From NCBI GenBank assembly GCA_900769565.1, contig CAAGHC010000058.1:56992-120991 (forward strand): a stretch of DNA of 64,000 nucleotides, written 5' to 3'. Of this stretch, positions 24,325 to 34,350 are shown piece by piece. Each line of letters begins with the position of its first letter. Positions within the stretch are counted from its first letter, which is position 1. A program made the translations under genes and the position numbers. The DNA comes from Clostridia bacterium. Lineage in GTDB: Bacteria; Bacillota; Clostridia; Christensenellales; Borkfalkiaceae. The notes beneath the pieces were generated by a model that was not told where the DNA came from, ran no database searches, and was given only the letters and a program-made list of their open reading frames with translations.

Positions 24325-25458
24325 ATGAAACGTATTGCTTTGATAGGCTGTACGGGTTCGATAGGGAAACAAACTCTCAACGTCGTTCGCCGTCACAGTG
24401 ACAAATTTCAAATCGTATCACTTGCCGGCGGTAATAACGTCGGCGATTTTTTACAACAGGTAAACGAGTTTAAACCTAAAGTGGCTACGCTTGCAAATAG
24501 TACCGACGTTAGTGGTGTAGCTAGCGACACGGAATTTTTCTTTGGCGAAGATGCTTTTACAAACGCTATCGTTCCCGAGGCGGACGTAGTGGTTATCGCA
24601 CTCGTTGGTTTTAAAGGAATTATTGCCGTTCTAGACGCTATTGAAAAGGGCAAAAACGTTGCGCTTGCAAATAAGGAAAGCCTAGTAGTCGGTGGTAGTT
24701 TAGTTATGGAAAAAGCAAAACAAAAGGGCGTTTCCATAGTTCCGATTGATAGCGAACATTCAGCCGTATGGCAGGCGTTAAACTTTGATTTTGACAGACC
24801 GTTTAATAAAATTATATTGACGGCAAGCGGTGGTGCGTTTAGAGATTATACGGACGAACAATTAAAGACGGCAACGGCTAAAGATGCGCTCCGTCACCCC
24901 AACTGGAATATGGGCGCAAAGATAACCGTGGATTGTGCGACCATGGTAAACAAAGCATTTGAAGTAATCGAGGCTAAATGGCTTTATAAAACAAATTTTG
25001 ACAAAATAGACGTTATAATTCATAGGGAAAGTATCATACACTCTATGGTAGAGTTTTCTGATGGTGCAGTCATTGCGCAACTTTCCTATCCTAGTATGGA
25101 ATTACCTATAGCGTTAGCGCTCTCTTATCCTGAAAGGATAGCGTCCAACGTAGAAAGTCTTGATTTTTTAGCGTTAAAGAGTTTGTCGTTTGAAAGTATT
25201 AACCATGCTCACTATCCGTGTTTCGACCTTGTTTTACAGTCTGCAAAGACAGGTGGGAACTATCCTGCCGTTGCAAACGGTGCAAACGAACAAGCAGTTG
25301 AACTTTTCTTAAAAGGACAGATAAGTTACGGTGACATTTATAAGGCTATATACGGGGCATTGCAGTCGTACGACGGACCCATGCACGCCCATTTCGACGA
25401 CCTTTGCGAGGCGGACGCTTTTTCTCGCAGGTACGTTAAGTTTTTATTTGGAGTATAA
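24325..25458 (+). CDS. dxr: 1-deoxy-D-xylulose-5-phosphate reductoisomerase
   Basis: This is the second step of the MEP isoprenoid pathway, converting DXP to MEP with NADPH. The 377-aa product has G-C-T-G-S-I-G-K-Q-T at the N-terminus (nucleotide binding), A-N-K-E-S-L-V, D-S-E-H-S-A-V-W-Q, S-G-G-A-F-R-D and H-P-N-W-N-M-G-A-K. It supplies precursors for uppS in the same operon and overlaps rseP by one base. Confidence 0.96.
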   Translation: MKRIALIGCTGSIGKQTLNVVRRHSDKFQIVSLAGGNNVGDFLQQVNEFKPKVATLANSTDVSGVASDTEFFFGEDAFTNAIVPEADVVVIALVGFKGIIAVLDAIEKGKNVALANKESLVVGGSLVMEKAKQKGVSIVPIDSEHSAVWQALNFDFDRPFNKIILTASGGAFRDYTDEQLKTATAKDALRHPNWNMGAKITVDCATMVNKAFEVIEAKWLYKTNFDKIDVIIHRESIIHSMVEFSDGAVIAQLSYPSMELPIALALSYPERIASNVESLDFLALKSLSFESINHAHYPCFDLVLQSAKTGGNYPAVANGANEQAVELFLKGQISYGDIYKAIYGALQSYDGPMHAHFDDLCEADAFSRRYVKFLFGV

Positions 25459-26579
25459 TGAATTTTTTATTTTTATCATCATTTGGGGAAGTAGTTACCT
25501 ATATCGGCTACGTTCTTCTCGCAATAGTCGTGCTTTTGGTTATGATTACCGTGCACGAATTCGGGCATTACGTGGCAGGTAAAATTTTCGGGTTCGGCAT
25601 TGACGAATTCGCTATAGGTTTTGGCCCTAAAATTTTTTCAAGAACAAAAAAGAGTGGTGAGATTTTTTCTCTTCGTGCCTTTCCTATCGGTGGTTTTTGC
25701 GCCTTTAGGGGGGAAGATACCGAAAGCGACGACCCAACGGCTTTCAATAATAAAAAGCCTTGGCAAAGGATAATCGTTTTAGTATCGGGCGCATTTATGA
25801 ACTATCTTCTCGCCCTACTAATTATGATATTAATGTTCGGTGTATACGGTCAAACTGCGCTTATGGCGTATAAAGTTGCGCCAACCGAATACGGTGTGGA
25901 AAATTCCTTTGTCGACAGGGATATCATATTAAAGGCAGACGGTAAAAACGTTTATCTTACCACCGATTTAATGAACGCTATTGACGGGAAGAAAGCAGGC
26001 GATATCGTAGAGTTTTTAGTAAGACGTGGCGGGGTAGAAAAAACTATTGAATTAGTGCTTAAGACAGATGCTGACCTTAAAAACGTTGAAGATAACAAGA
26101 CGCTTTACTCGGCGCTAGGCATTTACTACGAAACCGACCAAACAACGGGTGCGTTAGTAAACGGTGGGCTGTATTCTACTAGCGTGCGCTTTTCTATATT
26201 TAGAACGGTGGGGCACGCTTTCGAGTATTCTTTCAAACTTGCAGGAACGATATTTACCGTTCTAGGTCAGTTGATTACCGGAACACTAGGTATAAGTGCA
26301 ATGGGTGGTACGGTTACTACTATTGCCGTAACGGCTGATGCAATTAGGCTTGGTGGGTTTAGATACCTTCTTAACATAGCGTCGTTTATAGGCGTTAATC
26401 TAGCAGTTTTCAACTTACTGCCGTTCCCTGCGCTCGACGGGTCGAGAGTAGTGTTCACGGGTATTGAGTGGATAAGGAAAAAACCATTAAACCGTAGGGT
26501 TGAAGGGTGGATACACGCCGTTGGGCTAGTGCTACTTCTCGTGTTTGCCGTCTTTATAGATTTACAACGGTGTTTTTAG
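25458..26579 (+). CDS. rseP: site-2 zinc metalloprotease RseP/RasP
   Basis: This intramembrane protease cleaves anti-sigma factors and signal-peptide remnants. The 373-aa product has H-E-F-G-H at residues 33-37, a PDZ domain in the middle (about 125-200), and N-L-L-P-F-P-A-L-D-G-S-R near residue 320, with four transmembrane segments. The ATG overlaps the dxr stop (TAATG). It ends the pyrH operon and is followed by a terminator hairpin. Confidence 0.95.
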   Translation: MNFLFLSSFGEVVTYIGYVLLAIVVLLVMITVHEFGHYVAGKIFGFGIDEFAIGFGPKIFSRTKKSGEIFSLRAFPIGGFCAFRGEDTESDDPTAFNNKKPWQRIIVLVSGAFMNYLLALLIMILMFGVYGQTALMAYKVAPTEYGVENSFVDRDIILKADGKNVYLTTDLMNAIDGKKAGDIVEFLVRRGGVEKTIELVLKTDADLKNVEDNKTLYSALGIYYETDQTTGALVNGGLYSTSVRFSIFRTVGHAFEYSFKLAGTIFTVLGQLITGTLGISAMGGTVTTIAVTADAIRLGGFRYLLNIASFIGVNLAVFNLLPFPALDGSRVVFTGIEWIRKKPLNRRVEGWIHAVGLVLLLVFAVFIDLQRCF

Positions 26580-26631
26580 CAGAGTAAAGTTTAACAAAAT
26601 TGACTTATAATTCAAAATAATGGCAAATATT

Positions 26632-26677
26632 AAAAAAAAGTATAGAACTTATATGAAAAATTCTGTACTTTTTTTAT
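26632..26677 (+). terminator. terminator after rseP
   Basis: An A-rich arm containing AAAGTATAGAA pairs with TTCTGTACTTT (one wobble) and is followed by a long T-run to 26675. Confidence 0.7.
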
Positions 26678-26684
26678 TTAAATA

Positions 26685-26693
26685 TGATATAAT
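26685..26693 (+). promoter_or_regulatory. extended -10 promoter of gdhA
   Basis: TGATATAAT: TG, one base, then TATAAT at 26688-26693. The -35 region is poor, as expected of extended -10 promoters. Confidence 0.6.
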
Positions 26694-26710
26694 TTTGAAT
26701 GTTAATTTGA

Positions 26711-28081
<1,371 letters not shown>

Positions 28082-28098
28082 TTTTAAGGCATAAAACA

Positions 28099-28128
28099 AA
28101 AGGCAGGTCGACGACCTGCCTTTATTTA
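28099..28128 (+). terminator. terminator of gdhA
   Basis: An 11-bp perfect stem (28099-28109 with 28113-28123), loop GAC, then T-rich. Confidence 0.85.
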
Positions 28129-28202
28129 TTCGGTTATTTGCTATAAGAGCGTCGTCACTACCTACTTTAAAGAACTGTAGCCTAAACCAATCTTTAAGAT
28201 TG

Positions 28203-28231
28203 TTGATATTTTGTTTTTATTATGGTATAAT
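28203..28231 (+). promoter_or_regulatory. sigma-A promoter of the 28.25-kb gene pair
   Basis: TTGATA at 28203-28208, a 17-bp spacer, TATAAT at 28226-28231. Confidence 0.8.
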
Positions 28232-28252
28232 AAAATAAAAGGGGCAAATGAA

Positions 28253-28612
28253 ATGGACGGAAAAAAACTAATAAATGAAATAGAAAAACCGATAAAGAAA
28301 TTTAGGGCGTTAAAGATAATAAGCCTGGTTTTATACGTATTGACCACCGCGTTTACGTTAATTTTTCTGTTGGACGTTTTAGGTACGGAAGAAGGCTTGG
28401 GCAAAGGTTTAGGCGCTGCACTTTGGATAATCTTTTCGGCAATAGCACTTGCCGTGCCGGTAATCGTATCGTTGATAAGCGCAATAGTGTCGGCCGTTTA
28501 TAGAAAGCGTGGGCAATGTGTAAAAGGCTCGCTTTTATTCTTTTTGATTTTTACTGCTTTGCCGATTGTTACGTTTGTACTTTGTTTACTAATTTTAAAA
28601 CTAGCTATATAA
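28253..28612 (+). CDS. hypothetical small membrane protein
   Basis: This 119-aa protein has a charged N-terminus (MDGKKLINEIEKP) followed by three predicted transmembrane segments near residues 20-40, 50-75 and 90-115. I do not recognise a family. ATG 28253 is chosen because AAGGGG at 28239-28244 precedes it and a -10 box at 28226-28231 excludes the longer frame. It is 12 bp upstream of the Cys-motif protein and likely co-transcribed with it. Confidence 0.7.
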   Translation: MDGKKLINEIEKPIKKFRALKIISLVLYVLTTAFTLIFLLDVLGTEEGLGKGLGAALWIIFSAIALAVPVIVSLISAIVSAVYRKRGQCVKGSLLFFLIFTALPIVTFVLCLLILKLAI

Positions 28613-28624
28613 AAGGAAGATTTA

Positions 28625-29062
28625 TTGCTTATGACTAAAGGTGAAATTGCACTTGCTAATTTTCAGACGGGATTAAACTGCGCTCAATCGGTAGTGCTTG
28701 CTTTCAAGGACGAACTTGGGCTTGATGAAAAAACGCTTAAAAAACTCGCTATCGGTTACGGTGGTGGGGTAGGTAGACAGCGTGAAGTATGTGGCGCTGT
28801 ACTAGGCATGACCATGGTGTTAAGTTATCTATTGTCCGACGGGCAAGACAAACTTGCAATTTATTCGATTATTCAGTCGGCGTGTAATGAGTTTAAAGAG
28901 CAGGTCGGTTCTATCGTGTGTAAAGACCTACTTGACGGGGAAATATTAAAAGATAAATCTGCAAAGCCAGAGGCCCGTACCCCGGAATATTACAAAAAGC
29001 GTCCGTGTGGGGAACTTTGCTCTATCGCTGCTGAAATAACACAAAAATATATAAGTAAATAA
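28625..29062 (+). CDS. C-GCAxxG-C-C family protein
   Basis: This 145-aa protein has the family cysteine pattern: L-N-C-A-Q-S-V near residue 20, C-G-A-V-L-G near 58, and two later cysteines ending R-P-C-G-E-L-C. The family is thought to bind a redox cofactor or metal, and a biological function is not established. AAGGA at 28613-28617 is best spaced for the TTG at 28625; the ATG at 28631 is the alternative. It ends before a bidirectional terminator. Confidence 0.8.
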   Translation: MLMTKGEIALANFQTGLNCAQSVVLAFKDELGLDEKTLKKLAIGYGGGVGRQREVCGAVLGMTMVLSYLLSDGQDKLAIYSIIQSACNEFKEQVGSIVCKDLLDGEILKDKSAKPEARTPEYYKKRPCGELCSIAAEITQKYISK

Positions 29063-29072
29063 CACATAAGAA

Positions 29073-29099
29073 AACAGCCCACTATATCGGTGGGCTGTT
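29073..29099. terminator. bidirectional terminator
   Basis: A 10-bp perfect stem (29073-29082 with 29090-29099) lies between convergent genes. Confidence 0.8.
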
Positions 29100-29120
29100 G
29101 TTATAAGTAAAATTTTAATA

Positions 29121-30305
29121 CTAAAAACGATTGCCTTTTAGTTTGGTAAGTTCATGGTTAAAACTTCTTGACGATAGAAGAATAGTTCCTGCTAAAATTA
29201 CTAGAGCAACGTCAATAAATACGTAGCAGTTATAAATCAAACTGTAAGCCCAAAAACTAGTTGCGCCTGCGTCTGATGCGTACGCACCGAAAGCAAAAAC
29301 GCCCGATAAAACGTGGCATATAAATCTAAACGTGCCTGCAATGAGTGCAGAGAATGCAAACCTTGCTTGCGGTAAAGACTTAAAGCAATTAAGGTCGGTC
29401 AAAAGCCCTGCAAGGCAAACCATAGAGAATGCTATGGGATAGTCTAATAAAAATTGTGCAGGGTGTATCAACCACGGGTCTTGAATTGCTTGCAATATTC
29501 CGTATAAGAACCCAACGAGTAAACCTTTTTTCGTGCCGTACACGAAAGCAAAAAGCATAACGGGAAGAAGAGAAACCAAAGTTACCGAGCCACCCGTAGG
29601 CATATCCCACAATTTAATGTAAGAGAGTGCGAAAGAAAGGGAAACGCAGATACCTGCAAAAGCGATAGCGTGCGTATCGAAAGGTGCTTTGTCGTTTCTG
29701 CCCAAAAATAAAGCCAAAATTACGGTAAACACTATAATTGCAAATGCAAATAAGTATAGCGCAGTCGGGTTGAGTTTACCCGTGGTTTCGTCAGTATAAT
29801 ATCCGTCGCCTTGAATGTTTGACGAATAGTGAATGCCGATAAGCACTAGCGAAACTATAAGACTTATTCCTACGAGCGCAAAAATTATAGTAGTAACCGT
29901 CTTTTTATGCTTGCAGTTAAGTTTGGTTAAAATAAAGAATACTACTGCACCGATAAGAGCAAGAGAAAGGGTAATAAGTAAGGGCACAAGCACGTATCCT
30001 ATAACGTCAAGGCTAACCCAGTTTTCTTCTAGGTAGGCAGTATCGAACTTCTTCATAATTTCTAAAACCAGCAACAAGACGCCTAGTGCAAGAGCGTAGA
30101 ACACGAAGAAAATCAATGCGCCTTTAATAAACTTGTTAGAAAGTTTATTCTCGTCAACACGGTGCAATTTTTTAAGAAATTCCACTAATACCATTGAAAG
30201 GTAAACGAGCAGAATAGCGCCGATTAGACCGATAGTAAGCCATTTAGCGACGGGTTCGAACGTGTCTGAAAAATAGACCCGTTCAGCGGACAATAAGTTA
30301 AACAT
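29121..30305 (-). CDS. thiT: ThiT-like thiamine ECF transporter with extra N-terminal domain
   Basis: The C-terminal half of this 394-aa membrane protein (from about residue 210) is a ThiT substrate-binding component: S-Y-I-K-L-W-D-M-P-T-G-G-S-V-T, then Y-G-T-K-K-G-L-L-V-G-F and Q-D-P-W-L-I-H-P-A-Q-F-L-L-D-Y-P. These match the thiamine-binding helices. The first 210 residues contain about six further transmembrane segments not found in the usual 190-aa ThiT; their role is unknown. The TPP riboswitch immediately upstream supports thiamine uptake. The ATPase and T components (EcfAA'T) are not in this window. GAAGGAG precedes the ATG. Confidence 0.88.
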   Translation of the reverse strand: MFNLLSAERVYFSDTFEPVAKWLTIGLIGAILLVYLSMVLVEFLKKLHRVDENKLSNKFIKGALIFFVFYALALGVLLLVLEIMKKFDTAYLEENWVSLDVIGYVLVPLLITLSLALIGAVVFFILTKLNCKHKKTVTTIIFALVGISLIVSLVLIGIHYSSNIQGDGYYTDETTGKLNPTALYLFAFAIIVFTVILALFLGRNDKAPFDTHAIAFAGICVSLSFALSYIKLWDMPTGGSVTLVSLLPVMLFAFVYGTKKGLLVGFLYGILQAIQDPWLIHPAQFLLDYPIAFSMVCLAGLLTDLNCFKSLPQARFAFSALIAGTFRFICHVLSGVFAFGAYASDAGATSFWAYSLIYNCYVFIDVALVILAGTILLSSRSFNHELTKLKGNRF

Positions 30306-30333
30306 TTTTCACTCCTTCTATTCGCTATAATGA

Positions 30334-30442
30334 CAAAACCGCCCCCGATATAGGAGCGGTCAAAGACTAATTTAGTAGCATTTTCCTTCAAGCATTACCT
30401 TGCGGATTCAATGGTGTAATCTCAGCCAAAACGGCACCCATA
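30334..30442 (-). promoter_or_regulatory. TPP riboswitch with terminator
   Basis: On the minus strand the aptamer (30441-30381) has G-G-G-T-G-C, G-C-T-G-A-G-A, T-A-C-A-C-C and T-T-G-A-A-T-C-C in canonical order. A GC-rich hairpin (30360-30338) followed by TTTT precedes the thiT ribosome site. Thiamine diphosphate binding should favour termination. Confidence 0.9.
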
Positions 30443-30489
30443 GCGAATATTTAAATTTTTATTATCGCCATAATAACACTTTTAACTGC

Positions 30490-30518
30490 TTGCGTCAAGC
30501 AAAATTATGTGGTAAAAT
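30490..30518 (+). promoter_or_regulatory. promoter of the HD phosphohydrolase gene
   Basis: TTGCGT at 30490-30495, a 17-bp spacer, TAAAAT at 30513-30518. Confidence 0.65.
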
Positions 30519-30576
30519 TAAAATCCACAAAAAAATTTTTTTGATAAAAACCACTAAAAAAAGGGGGTTATATATA

Positions 30577-31152
30577 ATGTATAAATTCTTCGCATTCTTG
30601 AACAGAATGAAATATATTCGTCGTTGGTCGCTAATGCGTTCAATTCGTGAAGAGAATATTATGGAACACAGTCAGCAGGTCGCAGTTATAGCGCATGCTT
30701 TGGCGATTATAGCAAATAAACAGTATGGAAAGAACGTGGACGTTGCAAAAACGGTTTTACTCGCGCAGTATCACGAAGTTGGCGAAGTAATTACGGGCGA
30801 TTTGCCAACGCCTATAAAGTATTTTAATCCTGAAATTAAAACGGCGTATAAAGATTTAGAGAAAAACGCTTGCGAAAAAATACTTAATATGCTACCTGAA
30901 AATCTTAAAGACGAATATCGTGCTTTTATTATTCCCGACGAACAGACCGAAGAATATAAATTAGTTAAATGTGCGGACAGGCTTTCGGCATATCTAAAGT
31001 GCGTTGAAGAAATCAAGGCTGGCAATTCAGAGTTTAAAAAGGCAAAAGCGTCGATAGGTGCAGAACTAAAAAGCCTAAAACGTCAAGAAGTAGAATATTA
31101 TCTTAAAGAATTTGCGCCCGCATACGAACTTACGCTAGACGAACTCGACTAA
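30577..31152 (+). CDS. YfbR-like HD-domain 5'-deoxynucleotidase
   Basis: This 191-aa HD-superfamily protein hydrolyses nucleoside 5'-monophosphates by family assignment. It has R-R-W-S-L-M-R near the N-terminus, E-H-S-Q-Q-V-A (first His), Y-H-E-V-G-E-V-I-T-G-D (the HD position reads His-Glu, the form seen in YfbR-type proteins) and the later K-C-A-D-R-L-S-A-Y Asp. The layout matches YfbR. ATG 30577 is chosen because AAGGGGG at 30561-30567 precedes it; the longer frame from 30400 overlaps the thiT riboswitch region and promoter. Confidence 0.85.
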   Translation: MYKFFAFLNRMKYIRRWSLMRSIREENIMEHSQQVAVIAHALAIIANKQYGKNVDVAKTVLLAQYHEVGEVITGDLPTPIKYFNPEIKTAYKDLEKNACEKILNMLPENLKDEYRAFIIPDEQTEEYKLVKCADRLSAYLKCVEEIKAGNSEFKKAKASIGAELKSLKRQEVEYYLKEFAPAYELTLDELD

Positions 31153-31232
31153 TTATAGCGTATAACAAAAAGAGCACAGTTGGATTTGTGCAATTTATAC
31201 ATAAAAGCATTGATATTTTATATAAATTGCCA

Positions 31233-31261
31233 TTGTGAAAAATATTAAAAAGTAGTAAAAT
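31233..31261 (+). promoter_or_regulatory. promoter of the ABC ATPase gene
   Basis: TTGTGA at 31233-31238, a 17-bp spacer, TAAAAT at 31256-31261. Confidence 0.65.
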
Positions 31262-31307
31262 ATAAGAGTAAAAAACAAATTGCCCAAAACGGGCACGGAG
31301 GAAAATT

Positions 31308-32699
31308 ATGTCAAGTCTTAATCTTAAGAACATCTATAAGGTTTATCCGTCTGGCGTTACCGCTGTTACGGACTTTAACCTTGATATCGAAGACAAAGAG
31401 TTTATCGTATTCGTAGGACCTTCTGGTTGCGGTAAATCTACCACTCTTCGTATGATTGCGGGCCTAGAAGAAATTTCTGCAGGCGAACTTTATATCGACG
31501 GCGTTCTCGTAAACAACCGCGCTCCCAAAGACAGGGATATCGCGATGGTTTTCCAAAACTACGCTCTTTATCCGCACATGACCGTTTATGATAACATGGC
31601 ATTCGGTCTTAAACTTAGAAAAATGCCCAAACCCCAAATTGACCAAAGAGTTAAAGAAGCAGCTAGAATTCTTGGTATCGAAATGTATCTTTCCAGAAAG
31701 CCGAAGGCTCTTTCCGGTGGTCAAAGACAACGTGTTGCTTTAGGTCGTGCAATCGTTCGTGAACCTAAAGTATTCCTTCTCGACGAACCGCTCTCTAACT
31801 TGGACGCAAAACTTCGTTCACAAATGAGAACTGAAATTACCAAGCTCCACAACAGACTTGCAACTACCTTTATTTACGTTACCCACGACCAAGTAGAAGC
31901 TATGACCATGGGTACTAGAATCGTAGTTATGAAAGACGGTTTCATGCAACAAGTTGATACTCCTATCAATCTTTACGATTATCCGATTAATCAATTCGTT
32001 GCAGGCTTTATCGGAACTCCCCAAATGAACTTCTTCACTGGTAAACTTACCGGCACGAAGACCAAAGTTTACTTGGAATTCGGTTTAGAAAAAATTGCTC
32101 TTCCCAAAGAAAAAGTTGCTCTCATCTGCAATCTTGACAAATATCTCAACACCGACAGAGAAATCATTTTCGGTATCAGACCTGAAGATATTCACGACGA
32201 ACCTGCTATGGTTGCTGAAGGCAAACTTCCCGTTATCGAAGTTAAGGTTGACGTTGTTGAAGCACTTGGTTCTGAAACTCTTCTCTACTGCAAGACTAGA
32301 GCTGAAGACGACGGTGCCGACACCATTAAGAGTATCGTAGACGACGTAAGTAACCTTATTGCAAAGGTTGACTCTCGTTCTGCTACTAGAGCAGGTGATA
32401 ACGTTAAGGTAGCAATTGATATCGCTCACGGCCATATCTTTGATAAGGAAACCGAAATCACTATTCTTGCTCGTAGCGAAGAAAATAAGGCAGAAATCGA
32501 AGCACTTCAAGCTAAACGTGAAGAAGAAGAAATCGCAAAGGCTGCCGCTGCTGCTGAAAAGGCTGCTGAAGAAGAAGCAAAGGCTGCTGCTGAAGCTGAA
32601 AAGCAACGTATCAAATTAGAAAAGAAACTTGCTAAAAAAGCTCCCAAGGTAGAAGAAGTAGAAGAACCTGCTGAAGCACCTAGCGAAGACGCTGAATAA
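31308..32699 (+). CDS. MsmK/UgpC-like sugar ABC transporter ATPase with C-terminal tail
   Basis: This is the ATP-binding subunit of carbohydrate importers (CUT1 type). The 463-aa product has Walker [11 protein letters not shown] near residue 40, signature L-S-G-G-Q-R-Q-R near 137, Walker B V-F-L-L-D-E-P and H-loop T-H-D, then the MalK-type regulatory domain with G-I-R-P-E-D. The last 75 residues are an Ala/Glu/Lys coiled-coil-like tail not found in standard 370-aa MsmK proteins. No permease or binding-protein genes are adjacent; a single shared ATPase serving several importers is common in Firmicutes. Confidence 0.88.
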   Translation: MSSLNLKNIYKVYPSGVTAVTDFNLDIEDKEFIVFVGPSGCGKSTTLRMIAGLEEISAGELYIDGVLVNNRAPKDRDIAMVFQNYALYPHMTVYDNMAFGLKLRKMPKPQIDQRVKEAARILGIEMYLSRKPKALSGGQRQRVALGRAIVREPKVFLLDEPLSNLDAKLRSQMRTEITKLHNRLATTFIYVTHDQVEAMTMGTRIVVMKDGFMQQVDTPINLYDYPINQFVAGFIGTPQMNFFTGKLTGTKTKVYLEFGLEKIALPKEKVALICNLDKYLNTDREIIFGIRPEDIHDEPAMVAEGKLPVIEVKVDVVEALGSETLLYCKTRAEDDGADTIKSIVDDVSNLIAKVDSRSATRAGDNVKVAIDIAHGHIFDKETEITILARSEENKAEIEALQAKREEEEIAKAAAAAEKAAEEEAKAAAEAEKQRIKLEKKLAKKAPKVEEVEEPAEAPSEDAE

Positions 32700-32717
32700 T
32701 TTGATTTATAAAATTCT

Positions 32718-32750
32718 AAACCCCGAGTTTTTGCTCGGGGTTTGTTTTTT
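32718..32750 (+). terminator. terminator of the ABC ATPase gene
   Basis: A 10-bp perfect stem (32718-32727 with 32734-32743) followed by a T-run. Confidence 0.85.
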
Positions 32751-32791
32751 AGCGTGCTAGTTATCAATATTCCTTAAACTTTAATTAATTG

Positions 32792-32820
32792 TTGCATTGC
32801 TACATATATTGTGTTATACT
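32792..32820 (+). promoter_or_regulatory. promoter before the GH43 remnant
   Basis: TTGCAT at 32792-32797, a 17-bp spacer, TATACT at 32815-32820. Confidence 0.6.
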
Positions 32821-32837
32821 TGTAGCATTAAATTTAG

Positions 32838-33119
32838 TTAAAGGTAAAAAGTGATGAAACCGACCTTACCAAAGTAGAGTTCGTTAAACACACTACTAAA
32901 GACGGTAAGTTTGACCCCGTATTGATTAAAAACGACTTTGAAGAAGGAACAGGGCACCATAGCGTTATAAAATTTAATGGCGAATATTATATAGTTTATC
33001 ACGCTAGAGATTATAGAAAATCTAATGGGAAATACGAGGAAAGACGAACGGCAAGAATATGTAAAATGAGCGTTAAGGATGGTATTATAAAAGCATTTCC
33101 TTACCTAGACAGAGTGTAA
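32838..33119 (+). pseudogene. C-terminal fragment of a GH43-like glycosidase
   Basis: A 94-codon open stretch after a TAG at 32835 ends at a TAA at 33119. It contains E-G-T-G-H-H-S-V-I-K and Y-Y-I-V-Y-H-A-R, followed by R-R-T-A-R-I-C-K-M, a pattern I recall from the C-terminal part of GH43 five-bladed propellers. The N-terminal catalytic blades are missing. A short frame from TTG 32922 would encode 65 aa, but no ribosome site precedes it. A promoter at 32792-32820 and a terminator at 33141-33172 still flank the fragment. It is probably a decayed gene; a small expressed remnant cannot be excluded. Confidence 0.6.
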
Positions 33120-33140
33120 ACAAAATAAAAAATCAATATA

Positions 33141-33172
33141 AATCCCCGACTTTTTGTTGGGGATTTTATATT
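33141..33172 (+). terminator. terminator after the GH43 remnant
   Basis: A 10-bp stem (33141-33150 with 33156-33165, one G-T) with T5 loop and T-rich tail, similar in sequence to the terminator at 32718-32743. Confidence 0.75.
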
Positions 33173-33249
33173 TTTTTGATTATTTTATCAAAAAATAGCA
33201 AAAAAACGGCTAGTTAAAAAAGTTTTTATGTGCAATCTGCACAAAACGC

Positions 33250-33278
33250 TTGAAATTTATGTTTAAAAAGGTTATACT
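33250..33278 (+). promoter_or_regulatory. promoter of the PucR-type regulator
   Basis: TTGAAA at 33250-33255, a 17-bp spacer, TATACT at 33273-33278. Confidence 0.7.
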
Positions 33279-33308
33279 TTTTTTAATGAGAAAAAAGGAC
33301 GAAAGAAA

Positions 33309-34349
33309 ATGGATGCAGATATAAAGTTTTTTGTTAACGGAATAACCGAAAAAACGGGGATAAGTTTTTCCGTTTACGGTCAGGACGGTAACTTTATTGC
33401 AGGCGATAAAAATCTTGGCGATACGGTTCTTCACGATTTTGAGGGCGTTATAAGTGACGAGCAAAATAAAAGAACGCTTTTTACAATAAAGTATAAAAGC
33501 AAGTGTTTTATAGGTGCAATTTCCGGCACGGGGGAATCAGAAAGAAACTATGCTTTTTTGATAGGTGAACTTGCAGAAAATTCTTTCTTTAAAGAGTCTG
33601 GGCTTTCTCGTGCAGAATTTTTAAAGGCAATACTTTTAGGCGAGGCAAACTACTCGCAAATTAACCGTTATATGCGTAAATACGGCATGGAAGATTTGCC
33701 CGCTTTCGTTATGATAGTTTCCGTAAATTCGGGTTCAACCAACGACGTAATGGATATATTGAAAAATTATGCGTCCGGAACTTCCGATTTCGTGGTTAAA
33801 ATAGACGAAACCTTGCTAGCACTCGTAAAATTTATTGACGAGGAAAGTAATGAATACCACTCGTCTACCGAGTATGCAGAATTTTTAATTCAATCGGTGT
33901 ATGAAGAGACGGGGGTAACGGCAAAAATAAGTATAGGTGGAACGGTTAAGACTGTGTCTGACTTAAGCACTTCTTATGCGCAAGCAATGACTGCCGTAAG
34001 AATGAGTAATACCATAAATTCTAAAGGCGACGTTCACTCATTTAAAGAGTACGTATTAATAAAAATGTTAGAAGATATGCCTAAATACAAACTAAACGAG
34101 TATTTGGAAACGCTTATGGATTCGGGGGCAAGAGAAATTTTTAGTGACGAAGAAATGACTAACACAGCCGAAGAGTTTTTAGAAAACAGCCTTAACGTAA
34201 GTGAAACGAGTAGAAAGTTATATTTGCATAGAAATACTTTAACCTATCGTCTAGACAAGATAGAAAAGGCTACGGGATTAAATATTAGAAAGTTTTCGGA
34301 TGCAGTAACTTTCAGACTGATAACGATATTGTCAAAGTTGGTAAGGTAA
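33309..34349 (+). CDS. PucR/CdaR-type transcriptional regulator
   Basis: This 346-aa regulator ends in a PucR C-terminal helix-turn-helix: S-R-K-L-Y-L-H-R-N-T-L-T-Y-R-L-D-K-I near residue 300. Its middle is a degenerate GGDEF-like domain (K-I-S-I-G-G-T-V-K-T-V near 215), and the N-terminal 130 residues form a putative sensor fold. Members usually respond to small metabolites such as sugar acids or purines; the ligand here is unknown. A ribosome site AAAGGA precedes ATG 33309. It is 1 bp from the S41 protease gene and presumably co-transcribed. Confidence 0.8.
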   Translation: MDADIKFFVNGITEKTGISFSVYGQDGNFIAGDKNLGDTVLHDFEGVISDEQNKRTLFTIKYKSKCFIGAISGTGESERNYAFLIGELAENSFFKESGLSRAEFLKAILLGEANYSQINRYMRKYGMEDLPAFVMIVSVNSGSTNDVMDILKNYASGTSDFVVKIDETLLALVKFIDEESNEYHSSTEYAEFLIQSVYEETGVTAKISIGGTVKTVSDLSTSYAQAMTAVRMSNTINSKGDVHSFKEYVLIKMLEDMPKYKLNEYLETLMDSGAREIFSDEEMTNTAEEFLENSLNVSETSRKLYLHRNTLTYRLDKIEKATGLNIRKFSDAVTFRLITILSKLVR

Positions 34350-34350
34350 G

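Noticed and set aside
30400..30576. Upstream extension of the HD phosphohydrolase
   Set aside because: It runs through the TPP riboswitch and the gene's own promoter; AAGGGGG supports ATG 30577.
32085..32606. 173-codon minus-strand frame within the ABC ATPase gene
   Set aside because: Shadow of a strongly coding plus-strand frame; low-complexity Phe/Ser composition.
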